A DNA stretch of 64,000 nucleotides from JBKBMT01 sp046295655 (GCA_046295655.1 JBKBMT010000003.1:34580-98579); one strand, 5' to 3'. Positions 1 to 9,075 are shown, counted from the first letter of the stretch. The notes: a model not told the origin generated them from the sequence alone. Numbers and translations are program-made.

Positions 1-717
1 AAGCTGACCCGTGACCGCAGGAGAATCGAGAAAATAGCCAAGCGCGGCGGTGATATCCTCGACGTTTGCACCGCGCCCGAGGATGGTCGCCGCGCGCTGC
101 CTTGCGAAGTGCTCCGGGGTCTGGCGACCCCCGCGCAGGGTCGGGCCCGGGCCGATGGCATTGACCCGGACATCGGGCGCCAGCGCCTGCGCCGCAATCC
201 GCGTGAAGGCCCACAGTGCCATCTTGGCGACAGTGTAGCTCGTGAACTCCGGCGTCAGCTTCAGCACCCGCTGATCGACCATGTTGACGACCAGTGCCTG
301 TGCCACGGGTTCGCCCGATGCGTCGGGCACGGCTGCCGGGGCCTGAGCGGCGAAAGCCTGGGTCAGGACCACCGGCGCCCGCAGGTTCGACTCCATCGCC
401 CGGTCCCAGCTGTCGCGGCTGATGCTGCCGATCCGGTCGTATTCGAAGATCGAGGCATTGTTGACCAGCACCGAAAGCGGCCCGCCCAGCGCCTCGGCGG
501 CGCGATCCATCAGCGGCGTGACCTGCGCCTCGTCCAGAAGGTCGGCGCGAAGCAGGGCCGCGCGGCGACCCTGGGCCTCGACTGCGGCGGCAACCGCCTG
601 CGCGTCTGCTTCCGAGCCGTTGAAATGGATCGCCACATCATACCCGCGGCGGGCAAGGTCCAGCGCCATGGCCGCCCCGATCCGGCGCGCTGCCCCGGTC
701 ACAAGTGCGCGTCCCAT
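1..717 (-). CDS. SDR family oxidoreductase, pteridine-reductase-like (C-terminus cut by window edge)
   Basis: Short-chain dehydrogenase read from ATG at 717 and running off the left edge, with 239 codons present. Near the N-terminus it shows TGAARRIG, which has Arg where most SDRs have Gly. That TGxxxRxG form is typical of pteridine reductase and FolM-type SDRs. NNAS and the catalytic YTVAK follow, then the NAIGPGP segment that lines the cofactor pocket. Expected activity is NAD(P)H-dependent reduction in the cytosol. A pteridine substrate is inferred only from the glycine-loop variant; a generic SDR is the alternative. It is co-directional with the antiporter gene just upstream, about 10 bp away. 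Confidence 0.85.
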   Translation of the reverse strand, partial: MGRALVTGAARRIGAAMALDLARRGYDVAIHFNGSEADAQAVAAAVEAQGRRAALLRADLLDEAQVTPLMDRAAEALGGPLSVLVNNASIFEYDRIGSISRDSWDRAMESNLRAPVVLTQAFAAQAPAAVPDASGEPVAQALVVNMVDQRVLKLTPEFTSYTVAKMALWAFTRIAAQALAPDVRVNAIGPGPTLRGGRQTPEHFARQRAATILGRGANVEDITAALGYFLDSPAVTGQL

Positions 718-726
718 CCGCCTGCC

Positions 727-1683
727 CTAGAGAACCAGGAAGAGAAGATAAGTGGCATAGGCCACAGTCAAGCCGAAGCCCGCCATGCGCCCGAGGTTCC
801 AGCGCAGATAGACGACCGGGGCGATAACCAGAGAGGCCGCCAGCATGACCCAAAGATCCGCGCGCAGCAGCTGCTCGGGTATCGGCAGCGGCCCCACCAG
901 CCCCGCAACGCCGACGATGCCCAGCAGATTGAACATGTTCGACCCGATCACGTTGCCCAGCGCCATTTCCGCATGCCTGCGGAATGCCGCGATCACACTG
1001 GTTGCCAGTTCCGGCAACGACGTTCCGACCGCGACCAGTGTCAGGCCGATCACCGTCTCGGACACGCCGAACGCCCGCGCGATGTCGACCGAACTGTCCA
1101 CCAGAAGGTCGGCGCCGATCGGCAGCCCGATCAGGCCAAGCACCAGATAGACCGCGATGCGCCAGCCGGGCATGGAGGGATCGGCGCCTTCGACCTCGGC
1201 CGCCGCCGCATCGCCGTTCGCCACTGCGGCCTGGTGGTTCCGCGTGTGCAGGTAGTTGTCGAACAGCATCAGCGCGAGCCCGCCCAGCAGCACAGCCGCC
1301 TGCCAGCGCAGGATCGGGCCGGTGAAGCACAGGCCGATGAAGAGCGCCGAGGCCGCAAGCATCATCGTATAGCTGCGGCGGATGTCGGTCTGCCCGGCGC
1401 GGATGGTGGAAATCAATGCCGGGATGCCCAGCACCAGCAGGATATTGGCCGTGTTCGAGCCCACGACGTTGCCCAGTGCGATGCCGGGCGCGTCCTTCAG
1501 CACCGCCTGGACCGAGACCAGAAGTTCCGGCGCCGAGGTGCCGAAGGCAACGATGGTCAGTCCGACGACCAGCGCCGGAATGCCGGCGCGCAGGGCCAGG
1601 TTCACCGCACCCTTGACGAGCGAGTCGCCGGCAAGGACGAGCAGTCCCAGCCCCAGCGCCGCCCAGAGGAAATCAGCCAGCAA
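727..1683 (-). CDS. Calcium/sodium antiporter, CaCA family (YrbG-like)
   Basis: Inner-membrane cation exchanger of 318 residues, the usual length for bacterial YrbG-type proteins. It has about ten hydrophobic segments arranged as two inverted halves. The signature alpha repeats are both visible: GTSAPELLVS followed by GNVVGSN in the first half, and GTSLPELATS followed by GNVIGSN in the second. These acidic and asparagine residues form the ion sites in the family. The linker between halves (about residues 145-165) is acidic and alanine-rich. Exchange of Na+ for Ca2+ is family knowledge; the ion preference here is untested. Confidence 0.93.
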   Translation of the reverse strand: MLADFLWAALGLGLLVLAGDSLVKGAVNLALRAGIPALVVGLTIVAFGTSAPELLVSVQAVLKDAPGIALGNVVGSNTANILLVLGIPALISTIRAGQTDIRRSYTMMLAASALFIGLCFTGPILRWQAAVLLGGLALMLFDNYLHTRNHQAAVANGDAAAAEVEGADPSMPGWRIAVYLVLGLIGLPIGADLLVDSSVDIARAFGVSETVIGLTLVAVGTSLPELATSVIAAFRRHAEMALGNVIGSNMFNLLGIVGVAGLVGPLPIPEQLLRADLWVMLAASLVIAPVVYLRWNLGRMAGFGLTVAYATYLLFLVL

Positions 1684-1689
1684 GATCGG

Positions 1690-1893
1690 TCATCCCTTGC
1701 GTTTCGCGCCTTTGCCGCAATCGCACTCCGAGCGCCCGACAAGCGGCCTGCCGCAGCCCTGACAACGGCCGTTCCGCCCCAGCCGGAGGTTTTCGCGCCG
1801 ACCGATCCCGATCTGCCGGCCAAGCCAGCCGAGCCGTCCGAACATCGCAAGGACGCCGACGAAGATCAGAAACAGGGTGACGGCCTTGATCAC
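1690..1893 (-). CDS. Small membrane-anchored zinc-ribbon-like protein (67 aa)
   Basis: A GTG at 1893 sits one base below the stop of the S49 peptidase gene, so translational coupling is likely. The 67-residue product begins with one hydrophobic segment (about residues 4-20). A basic linker follows, and then a C-terminal CQGCGRP...CDCGKG cluster with four cysteines that could bind zinc. The architecture (TM plus CxxC/CxC tail) recalls small conserved Rhodobacterales proteins, but I know no function. The placement after a membrane peptidase suggests a role in the envelope. The longer frame that begins at 2001 overlaps the peptidase and is not favoured. Confidence 0.7.
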   Translation of the reverse strand: MIKAVTLFLIFVGVLAMFGRLGWLGRQIGIGRRENLRLGRNGRCQGCGRPLVGRSECDCGKGAKRKG

Positions 1894-1894
1894 G

Positions 1895-2701
1895 TCACAG
1901 CCCGTAGCGCGCCCAGAGCGCGCGCTCCTCGGCCGCGGCAATCGCCGCATCGGCCGCGGCGGACAGACCGAACCGCTGCCAGAGGCTGCGGCGCTGGCCA
2001 TAGGGCACCAGCCGGACCTTCGGCCCGTACAGTTCCTTCAGTTTCGGCACCGGATGGGCAATGCCGTCCGCCAGCCCGAGCTCGACCGCGGCCGCGCCGA
2101 CCCAGACATCGCCCTCGAACAGCGCCGCGCCCTCGGCCAGCCGGCCGGCGCGCCGGGTCCGCACATGGTCGATGAAATTGGCATGGATCGGCTCCAGGAT
2201 CGCCCGCAGACGCTCGATGTCCTCGGGTTTCTGCGGCAGGAAGGGGTCGGCAAGGCTCTTCGACCGGCCGGCGGTGTGAACCCTGCGCTCGACCCCGGCC
2301 CGATGCAGAAGCTCATGCAGGCCGAACGAGGCCGAGATGACCCCGATCGACCCGACGACCGAATTCGGATCGAGCCAGATCCGGTCCGCCGCGCAGGCCA
2401 GCCAGTAGCCCCCGGATGCCGCCACATCCTCGACGAAGGCGTGCACCTCGACTTGGTGTTCGTCGGCCAGACGCCGGATCCGTGCGCCGATCAGCGAGGA
2501 TTGCGCCGCGGATCCGCCCGGCGAATTGACGATCAGTGCCACGGCGCGCGGTCGGCCGGCCCGGAACGCGCGGTCAAGTATCGGGGCAAGGCCGGCGTCG
2601 TTCATGCCGCTGCCGAAACGGCCTGCGCTGCCGATTGCACCGGTCAGTCGGACCACTGCCACGCGCGGCGGCTGCAGGGAGGCAGGCAGGAATTTGAACA
2701 T
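1895..2701 (-). CDS. S49 family peptidase (SppA/SohB-like)
   Basis: Single-domain member of the signal peptide peptidase A family, 268 residues from ATG at 2701; a TTG at 2737 would add 12 residues. NSPGGS near residue 59 forms the oxyanion region. The nucleophile is Ser96 in AASGGYW, and GSIGV follows. Lys148 in AGRSKS lies 52 residues after the serine, the spacing known for the Ser/Lys dyad of half-length SppA enzymes. There is no clear N-terminal membrane anchor, which is unusual for classical SppA but common in short SohB-like homologues. Expected role is degradation of leftover signal peptides or membrane protein fragments. The next gene starts immediately after its stop. Confidence 0.9.
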   Translation of the reverse strand: MFKFLPASLQPPRVAVVRLTGAIGSAGRFGSGMNDAGLAPILDRAFRAGRPRAVALIVNSPGGSAAQSSLIGARIRRLADEHQVEVHAFVEDVAASGGYWLACAADRIWLDPNSVVGSIGVISASFGLHELLHRAGVERRVHTAGRSKSLADPFLPQKPEDIERLRAILEPIHANFIDHVRTRRAGRLAEGAALFEGDVWVGAAAVELGLADGIAHPVPKLKELYGPKVRLVPYGQRRSLWQRFGLSAAADAAIAAAEERALWARYGL

Positions 2702-2773
2702 GCGCGGCCATGTAAGCGCCGCCGGAGTGCCGGACAAGGCTTGCCCGCAAAGAAGCGGAAGGTTGATGCCGGT

Positions 2774-3967
2774 TCAGCGCACTCCGAGCCCCGCGCGCAT
2801 CATCGCCCGTCGCACCGGAGCCAGCGCATGGAGCGCGCCAAGCGCTCCGGCGCGCAGGTCGCGCAGCGGCTGCGGCGTCAGCATCGAGGCGCGGTTCAGC
2901 AGATCGACCCCGGCCATCCGCAGCGCCACATCGGCCGTCCGCCGGCGCGCATGCGCCGCCAGCATGGCGGCATCGCCAAGCCTGTCCGGGTCCGCCCGCG
3001 CCAGATCGAGCAGGCTGGCCAGATCCGCCAGGCTCATGTTGAGCCCCTGCGCGCCGATCGGCGGGATCACATGCGCCGCCTCGGCGATCAGCACCGTGCG
3101 GCGGGCAACCGTGCGCTCGGCGACCTGCGTGATGATCGGCCAGAGCGTACGACGTGTCGCCAGCGTGAGCGGGCCGAAAAGGTGGCAGGCGCGTTCGGAC
3201 ATCGCTGCCTCGAACTCCGGCACCGGCAGGCCGAAGAGGCGCAGGGCCTCGGGGCCGCGCTCCATCCAGACCACGGCAGAGGCCGGGCGTCCGTCGCGGT
3301 CGGGCAGCGGGACAAGAGTGAAGGGTCCGCCGCTGCGATGGATCTCGGTCGAGACATTGTCGTGCGGAATCGGATGGGTGACCGCAAAGACCAGCGCCTT
3401 CTGGCCATAGCGGACGGCGCGCACCCCGATCCCAAGTGCCCGGCGCACTGCCGAATCGCGCCCGTCCGCTCCGACCAGCAGCCGGGTCGATACCCGGCGT
3501 CCGTCGCTGAGCGTCACATGTGCCGTCGCGTCGCGGGTCACGACCGACGTCGTTCCGATTCCGGCCTCGAAGGTTACGTTCGCAAGCTCTGCAAGCCGCG
3601 CGAGCATCTCGCGCCGTAACAGCCAGTTCGGAACGTTCCAGCCGAACGGCTCGTCCGAGATCTCGGCCGCATCGAAGTCGCGCACCTGACGCGGCAGCGG
3701 ATCGTGCCCGCCGGCATCGACGATGCGCATGACCTGAAGCGGCATCGCATGCGGCGCGAGCCGGCACCACAGGCCTGCCGCGTCCAGTAGCTGGACCGAG
3801 GGTTGCAGGAACGCGGTGGTCCGCAGGTCCGACCCCTCCGCGGCCTCTTCGGTCACGGGTGTCGCCGGATCGACGCAGAGAACCGAGAACCCCTCGGTTC
3901 CGAACGCAGCCGCCGCGGTCAGCCCGGCGACCCCCCCGCCAGATATCACGATGTCATGATCGGCCAT
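2774..3967 (-). CDS. FAD-dependent UbiH/UbiF family hydroxylase
   Basis: Flavin monooxygenase of 397 residues, matching the UbiH/UbiF/Coq6 family. The N-terminal Rossmann motif SGGGVAGL binds the FAD adenosine. GADGRDSAVR in mid-protein is the DG motif that contacts NAD(P)H and FAD. Near residue 285, EAAHVIPPIGAQGLN corresponds to the second FAD motif, with EAAH in place of the usual GDAAH. The family hydroxylates the ubiquinone ring precursor at the membrane. Which ring position is used cannot be told from sequence, so no symbol is given. Confidence 0.88.
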   Translation of the reverse strand: MADHDIVISGGGVAGLTAAAAFGTEGFSVLCVDPATPVTEEAAEGSDLRTTAFLQPSVQLLDAAGLWCRLAPHAMPLQVMRIVDAGGHDPLPRQVRDFDAAEISDEPFGWNVPNWLLRREMLARLAELANVTFEAGIGTTSVVTRDATAHVTLSDGRRVSTRLLVGADGRDSAVRRALGIGVRAVRYGQKALVFAVTHPIPHDNVSTEIHRSGGPFTLVPLPDRDGRPASAVVWMERGPEALRLFGLPVPEFEAAMSERACHLFGPLTLATRRTLWPIITQVAERTVARRTVLIAEAAHVIPPIGAQGLNMSLADLASLLDLARADPDRLGDAAMLAAHARRRTADVALRMAGVDLLNRASMLTPQPLRDLRAGALGALHALAPVRRAMMRAGLGVR

Positions 3968-4038
3968 TGCCCACCGTCCTTCCGTCGCTGCGTGATGCTA
4001 GGCCGGACGGAGGGCGACGGAAAGACCGGACGACCGGA

Positions 4039-4266
4039 TCATCCAAGCGTGATCAGAACGATCAGCACGAACATGACCGGCACGAGTGCCAGCGCGGTCA
4101 TGGTCAGCACCGGCAGACCCCAGGTCGCGGTGGCGATGACAAGGAGGCTGAGCAGAGCCACGATAAGATACCAGATGCTGTCGGGTTCGCGGCGCAGGTC
4201 GCGCGCGATCCAGCCGATCACCGGCACCAGTTCGATCCCGCGGCGCGGGGCAGTCATCGTCGTCAT
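4039..4266 (-). CDS. Small inner-membrane protein, unknown function (75 aa)
   Basis: 75-residue protein with two predicted membrane helices in the C-terminal two thirds, separated by a short Pro-containing turn, and a basic N-terminus. The start at 4266 is fixed by a strong AGGAGG-type ribosome site about five bases upstream. It stands alone, convergent to nothing and about 70 bp from the UbiH-type gene. I do not recognise a named family; similar small double-TM proteins are common in Rhodobacterales. Confidence 0.7.
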   Translation of the reverse strand: MTTMTAPRRGIELVPVIGWIARDLRREPDSIWYLIVALLSLLVIATATWGLPVLTMTALALVPVMFVLIVLITLG

Positions 4267-4464
4267 GGAACCCTCCTGTTCGCTGTCCCGCAGATGGGGT
4301 TTCTGCGGCGCAGCGTCAGTCGGGCGGGTTGTCGCGGTGCGACAGCGCGTCTCAGGATCCGTCCGGGAAGCCGGTGGGGCCCGTGTTCCGCGCAGGCGGA
4401 AGAGCGGGCGGCGCGCTACACCCCTCGGAAGTCCCGTCCGTGCCCGTTTCTGCCGGACGGCCTG

Positions 4465-5112
4465 TCAGGCCGCAAGCCGCGCCAGGAAGGCGGTCAGATC
4501 GTCGGTGTGGTGATGGATATGGGCGGCCTTCTCGGGTTCGGGCGCGACATGAACCGTGCGCATGCCCATCGCATGCGGCGCCGCCAGGTTCCGCGCATCG
4601 TCCTCGAACATTGCCGCCGCCCCCGGGTCCAGCCCGTCGCGGGCAAAGATCGTCTCGAAGGCGCCGCGTTCGGGCTTGGGTCTGAAGCCCGCTTCCTCCA
4701 CCCCATAGACCGCATCGAACAGGCCGGCGAGGCCGCGTGCTTCCAGCACCCGTCCGGCATAGGATGCGGTCGCGTTGGTGTAGACGATCCGGCGGCCGGG
4801 CAGGGCCCCGATCCGGGCGGCGAGATCGGGGTCGGGTGCAAGTGCGTCAAGCGCAATCTCGTGCACCTCTGCCAGATAGCCCGCGGGCTCGACCCCGTGC
4901 TCGGCCATCAGCCCCGCCAGCGTGGTGCCATATCTCGACCAGTAGTGCCGGCGCAGCCGGTCGGCTTCCTGCCGCGAAACCGACAGGGAGCGCATCACCC
5001 AGGCGGTCATCCGCGCCTCGATCTGGTCGAACAGCCGCGCAGACGGCGGGTAGAGGGTGTTGTCGAGGTCGAACACCCAGGCAGACACATGGCGGAAACG
5101 GTCGGCAACCAT
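4465..5112 (-). CDS. Pyrimidine 5'-nucleotidase-type HAD hydrolase
   Basis: HAD superfamily subfamily IA protein of 215 residues from ATG at 5112 (a GTG two codons upstream is possible). Motif I is DLDNTLY with the nucleophilic Asp and the acid/base Asp. Motif II is the Thr of YTNAT, motif III the Lys of RPKPE, and motif IV EDDARN. The DLDNTLY form and an alpha-helical cap of about 80 residues match the SDT1/pyrimidine 5'-nucleotidase branch, which dephosphorylates UMP and CMP. The exact substrate remains an inference. It is transcribed away from the GntR gene, with a gap of about 80 bp between the two starts. Confidence 0.88.
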   Translation of the reverse strand: MVADRFRHVSAWVFDLDNTLYPPSARLFDQIEARMTAWVMRSLSVSRQEADRLRRHYWSRYGTTLAGLMAEHGVEPAGYLAEVHEIALDALAPDPDLAARIGALPGRRIVYTNATASYAGRVLEARGLAGLFDAVYGVEEAGFRPKPERGAFETIFARDGLDPGAAAMFEDDARNLAAPHAMGMRTVHVAPEPEKAAHIHHHTDDLTAFLARLAA

Positions 5113-5191
5113 GGGCACAGGCTAGGCCGAATGCGGGGGGGACGGCAATGCCGGTTGATCGCCGCAGGCTCCGCGACTAGGGTTCCGGCCC

Positions 5192-5857
5192 ATGAAAACC
5201 GCATCGTCCAGCGAACCCCGCCCGGCCCAGAAGGATGCCTACACGCTGATCCTCGAGGCGATCGACCAGGGCATCTATCGCCCCGGCGACCGGCTGGTTG
5301 AATCCGAACTTGCCGAACGCTTCGGCGTGTCGCGCACGCCGGTGCGGGAGGCCTTGCAGCGGCTCGAAACCCAGTCGATGCTGGCCCGTGACGGCCGCAG
5401 CCTGATCGTCGCATCGCTCGACCACAACCAGCTGGCCGAACTCTATACCGTGCGTGCGGAGCTTGAAGGGTTGGCGGCGCGGCTTGCGGCGCAGCATGCC
5501 ACGCCCGAGGAAGTGCGCGTGCTGCGCGCCATGGTGAGGGAGGATCGCAAGCTGCTGGGCGATCCGCGTGCCCTGTCGCGCGCCAACCGGCGGTTTCACA
5601 AGCAGATCCACCTGTCGTCGCACAACCGCTTTCTGGTGCAGCAGCTCGATCTGGTTCACCGGTCGATGGCGCTGATGGCCTCGACCTCGCTGGCGGCCGA
5701 GGGCCGGGATGCCGCGGCGCTGACCGAACACGATGCGATCGTCGCCGCCATCGAGGCCCGCGACGGCGATGCCGCCTGCGCCGCGCTGCGCGCCCACATT
5801 TCGGGCGCCTTCGAGACCCGTCTGAAGATCGACGCGGGCGAGGTGCGCACCGTCTGA
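5192..5857 (+). CDS. GntR family transcriptional regulator (FCD domain)
   Basis: Cytosolic DNA-binding regulator of 221 residues. The N-terminal winged helix (about residues 15-80) contains RPGDRLVESELAERFGVSRT, the typical GntR recognition region. An all-helical FCD effector domain follows, with RAELEG and the HKQIH metal- or ligand-binding region. FCD-type GntR proteins usually repress a nearby catabolic operon in response to an organic acid, but no such operon adjoins this one. Its last 200 bp are overlapped on the opposite strand by the glycosyltransferase reading frame; the full-length FCD fold suggests this gene is the original occupant. Confidence 0.9.
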   Translation: MKTASSSEPRPAQKDAYTLILEAIDQGIYRPGDRLVESELAERFGVSRTPVREALQRLETQSMLARDGRSLIVASLDHNQLAELYTVRAELEGLAARLAAQHATPEEVRVLRAMVREDRKLLGDPRALSRANRRFHKQIHLSSHNRFLVQQLDLVHRSMALMASTSLAAEGRDAAALTEHDAIVAAIEARDGDAACAALRAHISGAFETRLKIDAGEVRTV

Positions 5858-7665
5858 GCCGGTGTCGCCGGCGCCGGCGCGACAAGGCCCGCGGTATCGA
5901 AATACCCGTGGCTGGTCTTGGCCCAGTAGAACGGCCGGACCACCAGCTCCTGCAGCGCCCGCCATCCGGCCAGCGTTGCCATCGGGTAATAGAGGTGCAG
6001 CGTCGGCGCCCAGAGGGCGAGGCCGCGATGCCGGGTGCGGGCGGCGCCGGCCGCCCCGCACAGAATGGTCAGCACCTCGGCCAGCAGGAAAAGCACGATC
6101 ATCCCGGCAACGGCCGGTGCGCCAAGGGCGGTCAGCGCCGGATGCCCATGCCCGAATGCGAGGATCCAGAAGGACCACAGCAGCGGCGCAAGCAGAACCT
6201 GGCTCTGCGCGCCGAGGAAGATCACCTGATAGCCGATGAATCCGCCTGGACCGAGATCGCGCCACAACGCGGCAGGGTTGCGCATATGGACCGCCCAGGT
6301 GATCAGATGGCCCTTGATCCAGCGCGACCGCTGCCGATGCCAGGCCCGCGGCCGGCAATTCGCCTCCTCCTCGGTGGTGCTGGGCAAGATCTCGGTCCGG
6401 TAGCCGTGCCGGGCGAGCCGTATGCCGAGATCGGCGTCCTCGGTCACGTTGTGGGCATCCCACGCGCCCACCCGTTCCAGTGCGTCCCGGGTGACGAACA
6501 GTGAGGTGCCGCCCAGCGGCATCGGCCAGCCAAGCTTTTGCAGGGCGGGCATCACCACCCGGAACCACGCCGCATATTCCACGGTGAAGCAGCGCGCGAT
6601 CCAGTTCGTCCGCGGATTGTAGTAGTCGAGGGCGGCCTGCACGCAGGCAAGCCGGACATCTCCGCAGCCAAGACGCGCGGCGACCGTGCGCAGCTGTCCG
6701 GGGTCGGGGGCATCCTCGGCGTCGTAGACCCCGACGATGGTTCCGCGGCAGAACGGCAGCGCATAGTTCAGCGCCCGCGGCTTGGTGCGCGGGGCGCCGT
6801 CCGGCACCACGACGACGCGCATCCAGTCCGGCAGACGCAGCCTGGCAAGGGCGTCGAGCGTCTGGCGGTCGCCCTGTTCCAGGGCCAGAACGACATCCAG
6901 CCGGTCGCGCGGGTAATCAAGGCGCCCGATCCGGCGCAGAAGTCGCGGCGCAATCTCGGGCTCGCGGTAGAGCGGGATGATGACCGATATCACCGGCAGC
7001 GCCGCGTCCTCCGGCGGTGACGCCACCGGAGCCGGCGGCAAGGTCCGCAGATGGTGCCACAGCGCCACGCCTCGCAGAACCGATGTCGCGGCCAGGCAGA
7101 GCGTCGCCCAGAGCAGAACTGCCGCAAGCGCGCCATGCGGCGCGAGGATCGCGAGCACGGTGCCGGTCATCGCCAGACCGAGCAACGGAACCGGAGACCA
7201 GCCGCGGCAGCTGAACCGCCGTGCAAGCCCGCTGGTGGCCTGCCGGAGCAGAGCACCGCGGCGCGCTGTCTCGAGCGCGGCCTCTATCTCGGCCCGGGGC
7301 AGCCCGACCGGCTCCACCGGCCCGAGCATCCGTTCGAGCGCCGGGCGACGGGTTGCGACATCCGCGGCAGAGGCGAAAGCAACGATCGTCCTGCCGCCGA
7401 TGCGGCGCACAGGCAGCACCGCCCATTCGAGACAGAGCCCCACGCCGACCCGGTCTATCAGTCTGGCATCCGGCGGCGGGTTCGGCGCGGCCTGCGACAA
7501 GGCGGGCAGCCTCGGCGCCAGGGCGCGGCGAAGGTCCGACGGCGGGACCGGGTCCGGGGTGGCAAGAAATCGTCCGATCGTCGTCGCGCGATCCAGTGCG
7601 TCGGACCGCGGGCGCTTCGGCGCCCGCGCTGCCGCCGATCCGGCCTGGCCCTCTTTGTCCAACAT
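5656..7665 (-). CDS. Membrane glycosyltransferase family 2, cellulose-synthase-like, with GspE-N-like N-terminus
   Basis: 669-residue processive-type GT2. Residues 1-150 hold a small domain resembling the N-terminal domain of GspE/MshE ATPases (LPVRRIGGRTIVAFAS). Two membrane helices follow. The catalytic domain has VISVIIPLYREP, the YDAEDAP metal-binding region, TEDADLG for the general base, and QRSRWIKG, the QxxRW motif of beta-glycan synthases. Three or four more helices close the domain. The last recognisable core sequence is about RPFYWAKTSHG. The final 67 residues read through the antisense strand of the GntR gene and look non-native. The polysaccharide product is unknown, and no accessory bcs genes are present. 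Confidence 0.85.
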   Translation of the reverse strand: MLDKEGQAGSAAARAPKRPRSDALDRATTIGRFLATPDPVPPSDLRRALAPRLPALSQAAPNPPPDARLIDRVGVGLCLEWAVLPVRRIGGRTIVAFASAADVATRRPALERMLGPVEPVGLPRAEIEAALETARRGALLRQATSGLARRFSCRGWSPVPLLGLAMTGTVLAILAPHGALAAVLLWATLCLAATSVLRGVALWHHLRTLPPAPVASPPEDAALPVISVIIPLYREPEIAPRLLRRIGRLDYPRDRLDVVLALEQGDRQTLDALARLRLPDWMRVVVVPDGAPRTKPRALNYALPFCRGTIVGVYDAEDAPDPGQLRTVAARLGCGDVRLACVQAALDYYNPRTNWIARCFTVEYAAWFRVVMPALQKLGWPMPLGGTSLFVTRDALERVGAWDAHNVTEDADLGIRLARHGYRTEILPSTTEEEANCRPRAWHRQRSRWIKGHLITWAVHMRNPAALWRDLGPGGFIGYQVIFLGAQSQVLLAPLLWSFWILAFGHGHPALTALGAPAVAGMIVLFLLAEVLTILCGAAGAARTRHRGLALWAPTLHLYYPMATLAGWRALQELVVRPFYWAKTSHGYFDTAGLVAPAPATPAQTVRTSPASIFRRVSKAPEMWARSAAQAASPSRASMAATIASCSVSAAASRPSAASEVEAISAIDR

Positions 7666-7740
7666 GTCCGATCCGCCCCGCCCGCGGACCGGATGATGGA
7701 GGCCCGTCGGTTAACGAAGGCTTAATGGCAAGTCGGACGC

Positions 7741-8898
7741 TCAGGCGGCGCGGCGGCGGCGCATGGCTTCGGCGAATCGCTCGAACAGATAATAGCTGTC
7801 CTGCGGGCCGGGGCTTGCCTCGGGATGGTACTGGACGCTGAATACCGGGCGATCGGCCATGCGTATCCCGCAGTTCGAGCCGTCGAAAAGGCTCACATGC
7901 GTCTCGATGACCCCGTCTGGCAGGGTCTGGCTGTCCACGGTGAAGCCGTGGTTCATGCTGGTGATCTCGACCTTGCCGGTCTCAAGGTCCTTCACCGGAT
8001 GGTTGGCGCCGTGGTGACCGTGATTCATCTTCACCGTTCTCGCGCCAAGCGCCAGAGCCAGCATCTGATGGCCGAGGCAGATGCCGAACAGCGGCAGGTT
8101 CCGGTCCAGCACGTCCCGGATCATCGGCACGGCATAGATCCCGGTCGCGGCCGGGTCGCCGGGGCCGTTCGACAGGAACACGCCCTCGGGGTCGAGTGCC
8201 AGCACATCCTCGGCGGTCGCGGATGCGGGCAGGACCGTCACATCGCAGCCGGAGGAGGCCAGGCAGCGCAGGATGTTGCGCTTGGCCCCGTAGTCGATCG
8301 CCACGACCCGCAACCCCGGCCCTTCGCGCCGCCGATACCCTTCGGGCCAGGCCCACCGCATCTCGTCCCAGCGGTAGGACTGGGCGCAGGTCACGTCCTT
8401 CGCAAGATCAAGCCCGACCAGTCCGCGCCATGCGCGGGCGCGGGCGACAAGCGCGGCGATATCGAAATTGCCTTCGGGATCATGGGCCAGCGCGACATGC
8501 GGTGCCCCCTGCTGACGAATCGCGCGGGTCAGCCGGCGGGTATCCACACCGCCAATCCCGATCCGGCCGTTCCGTGCCATCCAGTCGGTCAGCCGGCCGG
8601 CAGCGCGCCAGTTCGACGGCTCTGTCGGATCCCACTTCACCACCATTCCGGCCGCGACCGGCGCCGCTGCCTCGTCGTCTTCGGGCGTGACCCCGACATT
8701 TCCGACATGGGGAAAGGTGAAGGTGACCACCTGACCGGCATAGGACGGATCGGTCATGATCTCCTGGTAGCCGGTCATCGCGGTGTTGAACACCAGTTCC
8801 GCGACCGTCTCGCCCACAGCGCCGAAACCGCGACCGAAGAACAGCGTGCCGTCCGCAAGGGCGATGCAGGCGGTCGGATTCTGCTGCGTGGAGGGCAT
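7741..8898 (-). CDS. carA: Carbamoyl-phosphate synthase small (glutaminase) subunit
   Basis: Glutamine amidotransferase subunit of carbamoyl-phosphate synthase, which feeds ammonia to CarB for arginine and pyrimidine synthesis. The length is 385 residues, as in other alphaproteobacteria. The N-terminal half carries the CPSase small-chain domain (FNTAMTGYQEI). The C-terminal class I GATase domain shows the nucleophile Cys in GICLGHQ and the catalytic His/Glu in QYHPEASPGP. The start is ATG at 8898. It is divergent from the YqeY-domain gene with about 180 bp between. carB is not in the window. Confidence 0.97.
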   Translation of the reverse strand: MPSTQQNPTACIALADGTLFFGRGFGAVGETVAELVFNTAMTGYQEIMTDPSYAGQVVTFTFPHVGNVGVTPEDDEAAAPVAAGMVVKWDPTEPSNWRAAGRLTDWMARNGRIGIGGVDTRRLTRAIRQQGAPHVALAHDPEGNFDIAALVARARAWRGLVGLDLAKDVTCAQSYRWDEMRWAWPEGYRRREGPGLRVVAIDYGAKRNILRCLASSGCDVTVLPASATAEDVLALDPEGVFLSNGPGDPAATGIYAVPMIRDVLDRNLPLFGICLGHQMLALALGARTVKMNHGHHGANHPVKDLETGKVEITSMNHGFTVDSQTLPDGVIETHVSLFDGSNCGIRMADRPVFSVQYHPEASPGPQDSYYLFERFAEAMRRRRAA

Positions 8899-9075
8899 GA
8901 CGGAGGCTCCCGGATAAACGGCCGGAACCTAAGGGTGGGACGGGTCGCGGTCAAGCCCTTCGGCAAAATGCGTTTTCCAGTCAGATCAATCGGTTGGCAT
9001 TTGGTTGCCGGGTTGCCTGCCGGCCCCTGCCGGGCTATCCTCGCCCCCGGCCCGGCAACTGACGGAATCCTGCGG

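Noticed and set aside
109..2175. 688-codon plus-strand frame across the SDR, antiporter and S49 genes
   Set aside because: Antisense to three well-supported genes; composition is Arg/His/Gln-rich without any motif.
7825..9075. Upstream extension of the YqeY frame
   Set aside because: Antisense to carA; YqeY proteins are about 150 residues and start with the helix found at 9076.
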